From positions 62,001-126,000 of the forward strand of contig JABVXV010000088.1 in the NCBI GenBank assembly GCA_013365325.1: a stretch of DNA of 64,000 bases, written 5' to 3'. The notes under the pieces were generated by a model. It ran no database searches and was not told the origin of the DNA. It saw only the letters and a list, made by a program, of their open reading frames with translations. Positions 13,920 to 31,800 of the stretch are shown piece after piece (within the stretch, counting starts at the first letter, position 1; every line of letters begins with the position of its first letter). The position numbers were made by a program, and so were the translations under genes. The stretch is from Dipetalonema caudispina (Eukaryota > Nematoda > Chromadorea > Rhabditida > Onchocercidae).

Positions 13920-14556
13920 TGTCCACCAAACTAATACCTTTCCGATAGAATTCAACCACCTCCTCTCTCCCGGGTATTTTAATTCAGGTCAAGATACGAA
14001 TTGCGAATGATTTTCGGTAAAGGTTAATTGAAATCTTTCGGGTTCAGGTACAGACTGCAGGTATGCTTTTGACAATCAGGACTGAGCTAATTTCTGCTTT
14101 AACTTATTTCTTTTTATTATCACCCTCAATGAATGATGTTTAAATCGTTCTTTTTATATTATACAATCATTAAGGTCAGATCAGAATGCACTTGTTTATG
14201 CAAATCTTGATCTAATCTGACTTGTTCTTTGGATATGTATTATTAATAGGATGTGATCAAAATAGTAATGGATAGATAATAGATGTAAGGCTAAAATATG
14301 ATGATAACAAATGTGCCTAGCTTTGTTTAGGACTATTGAATGCTTCAATACCTCTTAAATTTAGATTAATAGTGAAAGTATTTGAATCTTTGGTAAGGAG
14401 TAATTTGAATTACTAATAGTGATAAGTTCAAAGCAATAAGATTATCATCTTTTTATAGGAATTAGCTTAAATCATTATTGACAAGAATTAATTGAGACAT
14501 AGCTAACAGGAATCGAAAGTTTCTGCAAGTTTGTTATTTTAGGTTGATGCTTAAAG
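13920..14556. promoter_or_regulatory. Divergent intergenic region between RFC5 and MED19
   Basis: Both genes must start transcription from within or near these 637 bases, so a shared promoter region is inferred from the layout. It contains an imperfect inverted repeat whose outer arms TCAGATCAGA (14176-14185) and TCTAATCTGA (14211-14220) match at nine of ten positions. No TATA box or known motif was identified. Confidence 0.45.
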
Positions 14557-16656
14557 ATGGATCCTGCTGGAAGTGGTGTAGCATCATCAGGTTCATTACG
14601 TACAAAAATATCTCTGAAAGGTAGATACTCTCAACTATCGTTAGTGTGTCCATTTCACTTGATGAAACCCGAATTACCACGTTAGTTTCATTTTTTTATT
14701 TATTTTTATCTTTCTATTTTCAGCTATTAAAACTTGAGTAAGTGAATGGTTAAGATTTGTCACGTCGAAAATTCAGACATTAAAAAAAATTATGAAAGGA
14801 TTAGGAAATCAGTTATGCACTATCTTTTAGTAAATGGAAAGATAGATGAAAAAATGTGCTATAAATTAATGAAATAAGTTTGAATTATTCCGGACAATAC
14901 AATTTTTTGCTATTTGCAGTTTAAAATTATCACTCATCTTTGAGAAAGGTGGCAATCTGATAGAGCTATTCGAACATGAATACAATTCGATTGTATCTAT
15001 GTGTTTAAATTAAAATTCTGAGGACTTTTATTTTTTCGATGTATGTAATAAAGAATTCCATCGGTCCAGTTATTTGGTACTTTTTTGAAGAAACTCATAA
15101 ATTTTATAGAGCAAAGCGTTTTACTTGGCAGTAACGACTTATTAGCAGAATATGATATGGGCTCATCTTATCAACGCTTTTGTGGCTCAAAACGATTACG
15201 CGAAGATCTCGGCTCTTTTCTCCCGCATCTTGTTGGCAGTTTCAATTTTGAAAATGCTTTGGAATTCAGGTTTGCTATCTTTCAACTGCTGAGCTGAATT
15301 TAAAGAAAAATTGCATGCTAGACGCTTATTTTGAACAGACGAGCGTATCGATGTGGAGCAGCAAATTTTAAGAAGGCATTAAAGCGGAATGATACATTTG
15401 CTTGGAAGTTTCAAATGAATTGAAATATGTAGGAAACAACTTTGAACGGGTAAAGGAGTATGAAATTTGAGAATTGCTCCCTTTAGTCTTCAGAAGATTT
15501 TCGATTTCTTATCGTACTGCTGTAAGGAAAAGAGCTACATTCGCAAATGCGTAATCCTGCTGGACTTTTCAGTTATTATGACTACACTCTTCATTTTGCC
15601 TTGTTTCAGTTCACTGCGGATGTTGGTAGAAAAACCACCGATCACTGGAAAAGAAATTACTAGTCTTTCTGCGAGTGCGATGGCGGGATTTAGGCTGACA
15701 CCGGGTGCCGTTCCCGAACCCTATAGGTACTTTTAAATGTTTAATTGCATAGTCGAATGTTACTAATTTGCAGATGGGATGTACGTACATAGTGAGGATG
15801 AGCGAAATAAAGTTTATTCGGTCAATGAACTAAATTGTACATAAATTATATTGCGAAGTAAAAATGATGATTTCAAAATTAGGACTTCAAGTAAAATTTT
15901 TGTACTTTCATATTACTATTTCATTTACTATAAATTTGTAGATATTTTGATAATAAAGTAGACGATCTGAGCGGTGAAGCAGTAAATTATGATGAGAATG
16001 GTGAGGAAACGAAGCATAAAAGGAAATATAAATGGAGCTTGGATGATCTCGATGGTGAATTTTAACATTTTATGTCTTTACATGGAAAACTATAATTATG
16101 ATCAGGTTGTATAACGTAATTGTGTAACGTGTTTGTTTTGAAGATGCTGATTCGGATCGGAAGTACAGGAAACATCGCAGCGAAGACAAAGATAGGAAGA
16201 AAGAAAAAAAGAAGAAGAAAGATAAAAAACGAAAGGTAGTTATTTCATATATCACTATTCATTAACTTTTTTACGAAATAACACTGACGTGTTGATCAGA
16301 TTACTGATTATATAGCCATATCTGTGTGTGCAATTGTGTCATATAAAAAGATGTTACATCTTAATATGGCACAATTGCAAACACAGATACAGCTATACAT
16401 AATAATCCTGAATGTGAGTGTAACGATGACTAATGTTAAACCCTATTATTTATTCCATAAGCAGTTATGGCCGTTCTTGATCAAGCTCTCTGATTTTAGA
16501 TCAGTAATCTTTGACATGTATATCTCGCAGTGCTTTAATATTTTCTAGCTGCTACCAATTCCATATTATCATGTGGAGCAATCTTTCATGCAAACAATAT
16601 AATTTCAGAAGGATTCAAAGGAAGAGGATCCAAACAATAAAGTAAGAAAGATGTGA
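14557..16656 (+). CDS. mdt-19: Mediator complex subunit 19
   Basis: Mediator subunit at the head-middle junction. Exons: 14557-14680, 15110-15269, 15610-15726, 15942-16054, 16144-16235, 16609-16656; phases join to 217 residues. Matches to the MED19 pattern: GSLRTKISL near the N-terminus, [34 protein letters not shown], then [17 protein letters not shown] and [17 protein letters not shown]. The C-terminus is a Lys/Arg/Asp-rich tail ([13 protein letters not shown]), typical of metazoan MED19. An acceptor-like TTATTTTAG lies 16 bases before the ATG, which may be a trans-splice site. A donor-like GGTAGA at 14620 was rejected because reading through it gives the conserved CPFHLMK segment. It is the second Mediator gene within 8 kb. 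Confidence 0.9.
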
Positions 16657-19588
16657 AGAGTATGTTAGATTGACTGCTGAAGGAAGACAGTCTACTTGTT
16701 ACAATAACTCATGTATCTGAAAAGAGAAGTCAGGAAATGTAACATGTAAATAAGTAAACTCGAATGAGGAGGTCAGTAGTGATCACATTACTCGGTTTTC
16801 GCTCATACTGCGAACACACTTCCTGTTGACATGAGAACATCATCAGTGTTAATGCTTCTTTTGTATTCAAGTATGATCTCGTTTGTTGAAATGTAATGCA
16901 AAGATAGATGCAAATAGTTGTATTATATTCAGTAATAGAGATGGTATTTAATGCTGCTGTTAGCAAACTCCATTGTTTCCGCTGTTATCCTTTCTGGTAA
17001 GTGTCTCATTGATTCCTTTTGCAAAATTTTTCCTAACAATTTCTTTTCTTTTACCTTGACAATTTTAACTAAAATAACGGTTGTCTAGTCTCTCTACTTT
17101 TTGTATTTCTACTTTTATTCATTCGCTATTGAAGAAAGCCTTCTGAAGTGTAGACATGATTAAGCATCCATTCCGGATTGGATGCCATTTTTTAAAGACT
17201 CTTTTGAGGTTTTATTGGACAAATTTCACTGCACTGTAATTCTTAAGGTATGCTTACTCATTCGTAAGCCTGTTTAATTCAGAATAATTGAACGTTTTCC
17301 TTGAATGTTAGAATACTGTGACGTAGGATAATGGCTTTCGATCAGAGGGTAGTAGTTGTTATACAGATTCGTTTGCTTGATTTTTTTCACGGTGTGGATG
17401 TAGATAGTAGAAATAGTCTAATCATGGCAATATATGTGAAACAACTCAACTTTCACCATAAAGTAGGCTTCATTTAGAGCTGCGAAGTAAACCTTTTAAA
17501 GAGTAAGACCTGTATGTTCTGTGGAAGAGAAAGTATCAAATACAAAAAGACTTTCCTCTCTGTTATATCTCCTTCCATTACCTGATGATCTTTTTGCTAC
17601 CACTGTTTTGCGGTTACCTTCAAAAGCGAAAACATTTCGCACAATAAATCAGAGTTAAATGAATTTCTGTTAGAACATTTGACTAATGAAATTAAGGGGA
17701 ATGTGGTGGAAAACATGGATCAAGTGATCGTTTACAAATGAACGGCAACTGTTAGCAAAAGCGCGCTGAAGAATTCTGTAAAATACTGCTGTTGAGTTTC
17801 ATGTCGCTATGTCTAATACTAAAAATCGATTACTCCGACAGTTCTGCTACAAAATCTGCGAAATTTATGTCTATTTTATTCTTTGTGAACCGATGAATTA
17901 TTACAATTAACTTCCGGTTATCATTAGGATCTTCTATCCTATGCTTAATATCTTATTTGTCAGAATAAATAAAGTATGGAAATTTCGTCATCACAACATT
18001 CCAAAATGTGAACAAGCCATATATTATCTTCTTTTTAAACAATAGTACTTGGAATACTAACAAACATAAACCATTAACATATTAATGTATACCAATAAGA
18101 AGGAGAAGATGTGGAAAGAAAGGATAAACGAAATAATTAATGAAAATCGTTCTCGTAAATATATCACAATAAACAGAAAATAAGAACGACGAAGGTATAC
18201 TTACTATCAAATAAAAACTTCAAGTAATAAATATCACATAGGAAGATGAAATAATTGTACAGACTAAAAGACTTTCCAATGATGCATTGATACAGTAAAA
18301 TAGGTGAAGTGCAAATAAGAAATAATAGGTTATATATTTAAAGAATGCCTTGAAAGTAGCAAATTCTATCATTTTTTATTATTAGTAGGATGAAAATAGG
18401 TGATATATACGGAGGTACATTTATCAAATGCTTAAAAGTAATATTATTTCCGGAGATGTTATGCGATATATTAGTTCATTATGATCATTTCGGATGTGAA
18501 CATCATTTAGAAAGCGTAATCAAACGTAAGACAAATGACATTCTCATTGAATTGGTGCTTCTATTAAAGCTAGAATAATACTAATTTTTGTGTATTGTTC
18601 ATATATGACAATTATATCATACAATGTCACATTTCCTCTGTCATAACAATGGCTAGTTCGACTTCTTGCTCAATAATTTTATATATTGTAGGATATTTCA
18701 TTAAGTCACAACTAAAAAAATTGTATTTTAAAAAATGTTTGAACAATGCTTCTTCAAAAATTGATGGTTACAGCAACCGATGTATTATTGCATTGCGTCG
18801 ATCAATTTCTGTTAGCGTTTAACTTGACAGCTACTAATTTGATTTGTATAACTAATGTAATCTTACTACTTCACCATCTTTTTGCTATTACTTCAGATAT
18901 TGCGATACTAAAAGGACAGCATTGTTGTTGTTACTGCTGGTGATGTAAGATAAATTAAATTTCAACAGTTGTTTGTACATATTACTTAGTTCGAAGTACT
19001 TTGTATATAGAAAATTTCCAATATATATATAATATGTTAGTGAATGGATGAAATAATACTGATATATTAATTTGCTCATATAATATTACAACCGATCTAC
19101 CATGTTTAATTCATCTCTTTGTAGGAGAAGAATTGTGTGCATCAATAAAAATCATTTGATGTCATGAAACTGATCGCAAAAATTCAACAAACCCTCTAAA
19201 GAATTTGAGAGAATGACTAAGTATGAATAAAATGGAATTCTCATCACAATCTATAAAATTACACTATTTCCGCAAAAACCACTGCCGACAGGTGTATAAT
19301 CGTTTTACATTGCCAAAATTAACAAATGATGAAAATTTGTTGCCTAACGTATTTCTGCACGATCCATGATGCCTTTTTTTTGCGATCTTTTGCAAGAAAT
19401 TAGCAAAATAAGGACAATTTACAACGTCCTAGTATGCAAAGTGCATGTGTATTTCACATTTTTACTTTAAATGCTGCTAGCCTCGGACAGCAGAGAAATG
19501 CTTTATTTTTGACAGATGCCAAAACAACAGAGAACTGCAACATGAACGAAAGGCACCAATATGGATGAAATGCACTAGAAAATGCATG
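16657..19588. other. Intergenic, no gene recognised
   Basis: About 2.9 kb between the 3' ends of MED19 (+) and sma-3 (-). Several plus-strand open frames of 60-75 codons overlap at 18390-18943; they are hydrophobic or low complexity, lack clear splice context and match nothing I know. Confidence 0.5.
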
Positions 19589-23900
<4,312 letters not shown>

Positions 23901-25949
23901 TTAATTTTATATCGAAACAATCTATGGCTTAATGAAACATCATAAGAAAAAGCACATCGAGTCATTAAGGTTATCAGTCTCTTGAAGATGCTTGGACAAC
24001 AATAGAGAACATGAATGAGAGCTAGCTATGTTTGAATAATTATATATATATATATAAGATATATGATGTCAACCATCCTTATAAGGAACATATTTGCAAA
24101 CCATTAGAAATTAATTTAACAATTAAAATATCTTTCAAAACCTAAATGTTTCATACGATCTGTAAACAAAAATAAAAAATAAAAATGCCACAAGAGAAAT
24201 TAACTTGGAAAGATCATAGCAAATCATCACCATATGTGACACGTACATTGTTTTGCTGATAATGATAAGAATGAATAGCAAAAAAAAAAAGGGAAGGAAA
24301 GAGTGATGATGATGATAGTTGATAAGTGCCGATGACAATGATCCGTTGCATTCGCAGTACATTTTATCCATTAAAATGTGTCTGCTGCTGTGCAAATATA
24401 CAAAATTGTCAAAAGGAGAGAGAATGACGTGTTATCATCGAAAAATTCCACTATTACCCGGAAATTCAAATCATTTGGGAACTGAAATGACGAGTAATTC
24501 TCTTCATTTTTTTGATAAGTACTCTATGAATAAGCCTTTGAAAGAATACGTCAGTTGAATAGTTACCAGGTTGATCAGTGTATTGGTCACGAATATCGTA
24601 ATATAAGTGACAATGAAAAAGTTTTGTCTAATATATTTCAGTGATTTTAATGGCTTTATTCTAGTAGGTCAACAAACATACAATCTTTTCTAAAAAAAAA
24701 AAGAGGTCAGTCCAGATGCTGGGCACAAATATCATCATATCCATTCTAGCATTAGATTTACTGAACAGTTCGTTACTTACACAGAGAGAATTATAGGGAA
24801 TGAAAAATTTGCAACTAATCCAGCAAAAATTAATTACTATTCACATAACAATACACTTCAGCGCCCAGTTATCAGATATCCCAACTACACATGACTTGCA
24901 ATCTCGTTATACTTCTTCCTAGTGAAAGACTAAGAATCTGGAATGTAACAATCAACCTGCTATTTGACCCTTACACTTACGATCGATAAGTATCCACTTA
25001 GAGATACTATATCCATAGTAATAAGCATATCTATTGTGAAAAAAATATCAGCAAACACAACGAAAACAGTATAATTATAGGTAATTTATGGACAACAATA
25101 TTTCATGAAGTATATGGATAAAAGAAGTATGTACGACAATGAAGGATAATTGTGTCCACTACATTGCATAATAGTGGTCAAAGGTAAGAGGTATGAATGA
25201 CAGAATTATTGCATACCTATTTGTCTAAGAACTCACTATTTTTTAGCTTCCTCAGCAGCAGTCAGAAATGACTGCGTATGTTATGCAGAAACTAATAATT
25301 GCATGACACGTGCCCTGATAACCTTTGACCTCCACTAACTACACCATTATTGTTGTTAGTAGTAAACTTCTTACGACTATCCCCCTTTCTCTCTCTCTCG
25401 CTCATTCTCTCAAAATATTTATTCTGCTTTTTTTTCCTTTTTTTAGATGAGCAAGACAAATAAGATAGGATATAAGTATGGAAGTAATGTTATGATCAAA
25501 AACTACTGACCGAGATCATTTGCTCTAGCAAATTGTATCGGTCATCTTGGTCACTTCCTTTCTATCATCAAATTGCCTTTGGACCATATAATTTGTTGCA
25601 ATAGGTTCTGAAAAATGTCCCCAATCATAAAGGGATCATGAATAGAAGGCTAATAAACCGTAATTATTGAGGAAGAGATGAGAAGGAATAAAAATGACTG
25701 ATTTCCTGAATGATATAAATTGAGAATGCATTTCAAATATATCAAATTTGAAGTGGGAAGAAATGTATGCTAGATGGTATAAGCATACGATTCATTCATA
25801 CCCAATTCAATATCAATATTGGTTAGGCATTCATCTAATTGCTGATAGAATGGTAAGGAAGAATCGGTGATGATGAAGCATTTACCCGTCCATTTTATTT
25901 CTAACCACCTAACAAACCGAACAATAGTATCGTTCCATTCTGCATGAGA

Positions 25950-26050
25950 TGAATATGATGATGATGATGATGATGATGATAATGGTGGTGGTGGTGGTAG
26001 TGGTGGTCGTGATGATGGTAGTAGTAGTAGTAATGATGGTGGTGGTGAAG
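25950..26050. repeat. Trinucleotide repeat tract (GAT then GGT units)
   Basis: GATGAT units pass into GGTGGT and TAGTAG units and back. Both strands read as long Ser, Pro, Ile or Thr runs, which explains the artificial open frames here. Confidence 0.85.
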
Positions 26051-26243
26051 ATGAAGCGATATAGTCGATCGGATGAGCATTCCAATAATTCACGTGAAAG
26101 TTTTACTGATGAAAAATGAATGAGGGTAAGCAAAGGAAAGGAATGAAATGGTATGGAATCTGGAAGACATTCAGCTCAGCAATCACCCAAACTATTGAGG
26201 GAGGATGACATAACCGCCCAATGTGTATCATTTCCACCACAAC

Positions 26244-26317
26244 TACACACATACACACACACACATACACATACACACACACACACACATACACACACAC
26301 ACACATACATACACACT
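26244..26317. repeat. (CA)n microsatellite with CATA interruptions
   Basis: About 74 bases of ACAC/ACAT units. Reverse-strand frames of Val and Cys through this tract are artefacts. Confidence 0.9.
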
Positions 26318-28889
26318 GAAAGGTAACAGTAGCAGAAGGGAAAAAAAAATATATATATATGAAAAGGGCCCCTCTTTTCATCTGTCCCTTTCTTTCTCTC
26401 TTCTACCGTTTTAGTTTTTCGGTTGAGTGTTCCAAAATGGAGCAAACCGTTTGCATTATTAGCAAGGAAGGAAGCAAATCGCTTACATCGAACAAAGCGG
26501 AAGAAATCGACCGATGCAGCTGACAGGACATATCAGCGACATTACTCGATCATATATATCTACTACTATATACATATACATATATATATATATATACGTT
26601 TATGATTTTGTGAACAATTAAGGTTAATTCAAATTTGAACCCTTTAACCGGGGAAGAATTCATTTTAGGTCTTCAGTCTCTCGGGATATTCAGAATATAG
26701 TCATACGGTACTGATTGCTTACGGAAATCCTATTAACTGACTGGATTTATAAAAAGGAAGAAAATAGTTCATTTCACACAACTATTTCTTATTTCTATTA
26801 TCGATTTCTCATGTGTAGGTTTAAGTATTTGTAAATTGAACTTTGACAATAAATTACTCTTTCTTACTATAATAATTTGAAAGATTGAGTTACTTGTTAA
26901 TTAAAATCTTCTCTTAGCTAAAACTAACAACCAATCCATCGTGATATTCTTGTTATTCGAAGTTTTCCTTTTATTCTAATTTTTATCCTCTTTATTAGTT
27001 TTTCTCTTCATTGCAAAATAATCACAAAATGATACAAAAGGTAAGAAAATGGAGGGAATTGAATGAGTAAGTTCTTCTTTCTTTCTTTTTCTTTTTTTTT
27101 TTTCTATTAAAATAATATTGTAAAAATAACAGAAAAGACAAAAGGTATAGCAATTATGATGAAGTATTAAAGAAAAAAGTAAGGAAGATAAAGTTTTCTA
27201 ATTTTGGATTAATAAAGATGATCTGAATGAAGAATGATCAATTTGATGTAATTGAGGGAAACGAGAAAAACAAAAAATTAGATGAACTATAGGTGAAAAT
27301 AGAGTATGAATGAATAAATCAAGAAAAGATCAAAATAAAATAAAAGGAGGTAAGATGAAAAGGATAATTGTTCAATCTAAGATATTAAATTGATATATTG
27401 AAGCGCCGATATGTCGTTCAGCCAATGAAATGTCACCGAAATTTTTGCAGACGTATTGGAAGACGACTAATAACAACACTATACATGCAATAGAAGAGAG
27501 GATAGGATGATGCCATTGTAACAAATACAGCAACTAACCAACCAACCACAACTACCATCAACCATATAACGATCATCAGTGTACCGTTACCGCCATCATC
27601 ATACCATCCATTACAATCGACACAATACCATGATTGCCGTCAAAATGACTGCTTTTTCGCACTTTTTTTTTTCCTAAGTCTAACTAAATATCACAACAAT
27701 TCTTCTCTCATCATCAGATTTCTTATTTCTTGCACTTATATTGAACAGACTTTTAGGCCTCTTTCCGAACAATTTTCATGGAACAAATTATTAACACATG
27801 TAATTCCATTACTTCATTATTAAAAAATTACCAGTGAAGAAAATACATGAAGTACTTCTTAGATGTATATCTGAAAGAAAAAAAGTAAATGAATATTCAT
27901 TCCTACATGATATACTTCTATAAAGATCACAGTCCGGAAGATTATCAATGATATCATTATTGTTTAGGAAAATGCATACTTAATAATTTCTTTCCACCCT
28001 AGTTTCAACTCAAATATCTGATGTCTTTTTTTTTTTGCTTGATCTTGTTGTAATATATAACATGATACATCATCTAAACAAACAATTTTTGATATTCTGG
28101 TCATTGTTTAGATGAATAATACATCATTATCAAACTTGGAAAAGAATATGAAAATTAAAAATTTATATACACTGTATGAAAAGCATGATGACGTAATCTG
28201 TGGCATTTGTTGTAATGTGTGAAAAGAATGGCAGAAAATTTCTAGGAGATCCCATAAAAAAAGGAAGACAATTCGAGTAAGTCAAATGATGATGTTTACT
28301 TCATGTTACGATCTCATAAATTATCCTAAGATTATTAACAAATATGCTTGATGTAAAATAACATATGCCATACTAAATAAAAACACAACATAACAATATT
28401 ATTGTGAAAAAGAAATAGGACAAAACCATTATAACCTATAATCAATTTATAATATATAATATAATAATTGAAACTAGAGACGGCAATCCTTGTAAAGCAT
28501 TTCATTTTATCGGCAAGGAATAACCCGCAGACGACTGAATATTATAAAATACTGCATGACGTTAATTTGTTATTTCAAAGTCAGTATACAAAAATAAAGC
28601 TTGTAGTACATACCAAATTTTGAAATTCTTAAAATAAATTATGTGCTGAAAATTTCTTCAACGCCTAGCAATGGGAATATGAATACATGATCATGAGGCA
28701 AAACAAATCAGAGAAACAGAACAAATATAAAACCTATGTATACAATTCCAATAAAACATATAATTTAAATCTATCATAAATATAACACACATGCACAATT
28801 ACAGAGGTGTATCATCAAAATAATGATAAAAAACACTTGAAATAAAGATGTGAGCTTGAGTACATGTCAAATAGCCTCCATTAGCAAGA

Positions 28890-31800
28890 TCATTCCGCTT
28901 GTTCATCATCTGCTCTGCTTTTATGTAGCTCGAATAGTTTTGCAAGCTAAATGTAAAAATTCCTATTATGTTTAATGATAAACGTAAACTAAATGTTTCA
29001 TTTCCGGCAGCTTTCGCTTTCTGAGAGTGTTTGGCTATTAAATAAAGTTGACCCGCAACTAAAAGCTTAAATGTAAAACCTAAGAACTGAAGTTAGTATG
29101 CAACTGAAACCAAAGCTACAGAATTACAGTATTGAAATTGACAAATGCGAAAATCAAAGCACGCTTGGAGTCTAAGGATATGCAGCATTACAGGTAAGTG
29201 AGCTTTAAATATTTTGAAAAAGAAACCAATTCTGTGTTTAAGTGGACTTATTTCATGCATTTGCAAAATTCATAGTAAATAACTCACTTCTTTGAAATTG
29301 TCGTGCTCACGTCCGTCTGCAATAAGTCGCCGTGCAATCTCAATACCTGGACCAGAAACGTTTAGCAACAGCAAACCCACGATAACTTTGCCATCAAGGT
29401 AAAACACAACTCCTTTTTTGATATCAGTCTATAAATTGAACATTACTGGAAAATGAGGATGCTGTTCCGTTTTGATACATACATATCAGGAAAAAAGACT
29501 GGTAAAATTGAAAAGCGTCTCTTTCACAGACACTTTTCTTATGAAAGGATATGATTAGAAAGATCAAATTGAAAAGTTAAAATAGAAAGCGCACTAGCTG
29601 TTTCACCTTGTCTTTAGTATCTGCCAAAACTGACACTGTTCTCAATCCCGAATCAGTCCTACCAACTGCTTCCAAATGAACAGTTGGTGCTAGGATAGAA
29701 TAATACGAAGATTGATGCCAATACGGTCTATTCGCTGAAATAAAAATCTGGCATTTGAGAAGCTGTCAGCCAAAGGCAGGAAACAGAAAGGCTGTTTAAT
29801 AGAGAACTTATAGAATTTCTATTTTCGAACTCAATACGGAAGCGATCTCAAAGAAAAAAATCAAAAGTGTGGAAGATTATAAGAGGACAAAACAATACCT
29901 CCAGTCATGTTTTCACCAGCGAGACGGCCGGTTATCTGCGCATGTTCCCAATGCTCCATCCTTCTTCGACCAAGTTTAATATCGTAAAAGCTACTTGCAT
30001 CACCAGCAACCCAAATATTTGACCGAGCACGCAATTCGGCATCAACTACATAACCACCATTCACCTATTATGGAATTAGGAAATTAATAATAATCAGAGA
30101 GGAACTGTTATTAAATTTTTGCTCTCTAGAGCTAGAATCAAAGGTATTTCTGTTTCGAAAGTAAAAAAAAAAATCAAAAAAGAGAGAAAAAAACATACAG
30201 GGTCGATCTCCAAGCCGCATGATTTTGCTAAATCCGTATTTGCGCAAATACCTACTGCCACAATGATGTGATCAGTGTTTATAATTTCTGTAACGCAAAA
30301 TCAATTTCTCACTGATCACAATCATCAGGAATGTAATTTAAAGTAATATGTACCTATATGATGACTCTATAACCTGGATAAGATCTCACGCTCATATCCA
30401 CGCTGATGATTGTTAAACCCTTTATTTTTATCTAATATAACGATCAACAGCATGGGTACCACTGGTAAACATTTCAACAATTTACATTATCTGATTTTAT
30501 TAGCAACAACAGCACCGCTTCTCCGTTTTGATTGAAACTTGCTGAAACGAACAGTTATTTTAACATATTTCAAAGAGTCGAGATCGTAATACCTCCTGTT
30601 GTTAATTGCAAGCGAAGTTTACCGCTTTCATCTACTGTCACACGTTTAAGTTCTTTTTCGGGCATAACGTTAACACCACTTCTACGTAGTTCACTGGTTG
30701 CATATTTGCTCAAAAAATGCGGTAGGATCTCAGCAACATTGCCTTTTTCTCGGAATATCTGAAATGAAATTTCAGAGAGTGATTATAAAGAGCTTAAGTT
30801 AAGTATAAAACGCAGTCTATAAAATAATAGCTACAAATTACATTCTATTTTGCTCTTCCTCTGAATTATACAGTTAAACTCCTTGAAGGTTTCCACACGA
30901 TTAGATTTGTTCCTCAGTAATAAAAGTATTTTGGTGGATATTCGAATCAGTACATAATGAACCATGGTTTTATTTTGAAACAGAGCGGATAAGGATGGCA
31001 AGAAGAGGAAAATTTTCAGGAACAGTGCTTTTCGCAATAATATACTTGTTACAGTTCTGTAATCTCAACATATTTTTGTTATTTAACATCAAAACATGCC
31101 TGACAAATTTGCAGTCCTTGCTCTCCAAAGCGCCGATTTAATGAGTTCGCTAACTCCGAACCCAAGAAACTACCGCCAATAATAGTTATCGATTTACTTT
31201 TCCGCACTATTTCATCCAATTTGCGGAAATCGTCAATCTGTAACTAGCAAATTTAAAGCCATGTCCACTTCTGAATGAAAAACGTACTGTTAAAAAAAAA
31301 AAAAAAACCGTTCGGAACAACGTTACTCTCCGCTTTACTTCCTCATCAGCATTTTCGATTATTGGCAACGATTTCGGATATCCTCCTGAAATGTTCATTC
31401 TAATGAGATATATGCCCTCTAGAAGCAAACTAAACATTTGATTTAATCTTCATAAACCTTTTTTGGTACGTGGTTTTTTTTTTTTTTTTTGCGAATGTAT
31501 AATGATCAGTAAGTAGTCTTAATAAAAAGCAGTAAAACAAAAAGAGACTAATTGAGGACCGAAAAAGGGATTTATGATATGTAGATACAAACTTTTACTT
31601 TTACCTGTAGCTATAAGACATTTTTGATACTTCAATGAACGTCCATCATCAAGATAAGCTGTTTGCGTCGCCAAATCAAGTTTGACAACTCGATGCCCAC
31701 TAATTAATGATACACCACCATGTTCAGCTGATTCAATTTCACTTGGTGCTACGAAGAATCCTGGTGCTTCAAAATACACATCCCGTTTCTTTCCACCGTA

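Noticed and set aside
14620..14640. Splice donor after the 22nd codon of MED19
   Set aside because: Reading through gives [11 protein letters not shown], a conserved MED19 segment.
25770..26133. Pro/Ser/Ile-rich frames of 74-107 codons
   Set aside because: They come from the GAT/GGT trinucleotide tract and have no conserved ends.
26103..26445. Overlapping Val/Cys-rich and Tyr/His-rich frames
   Set aside because: They are translations of the CA microsatellite.
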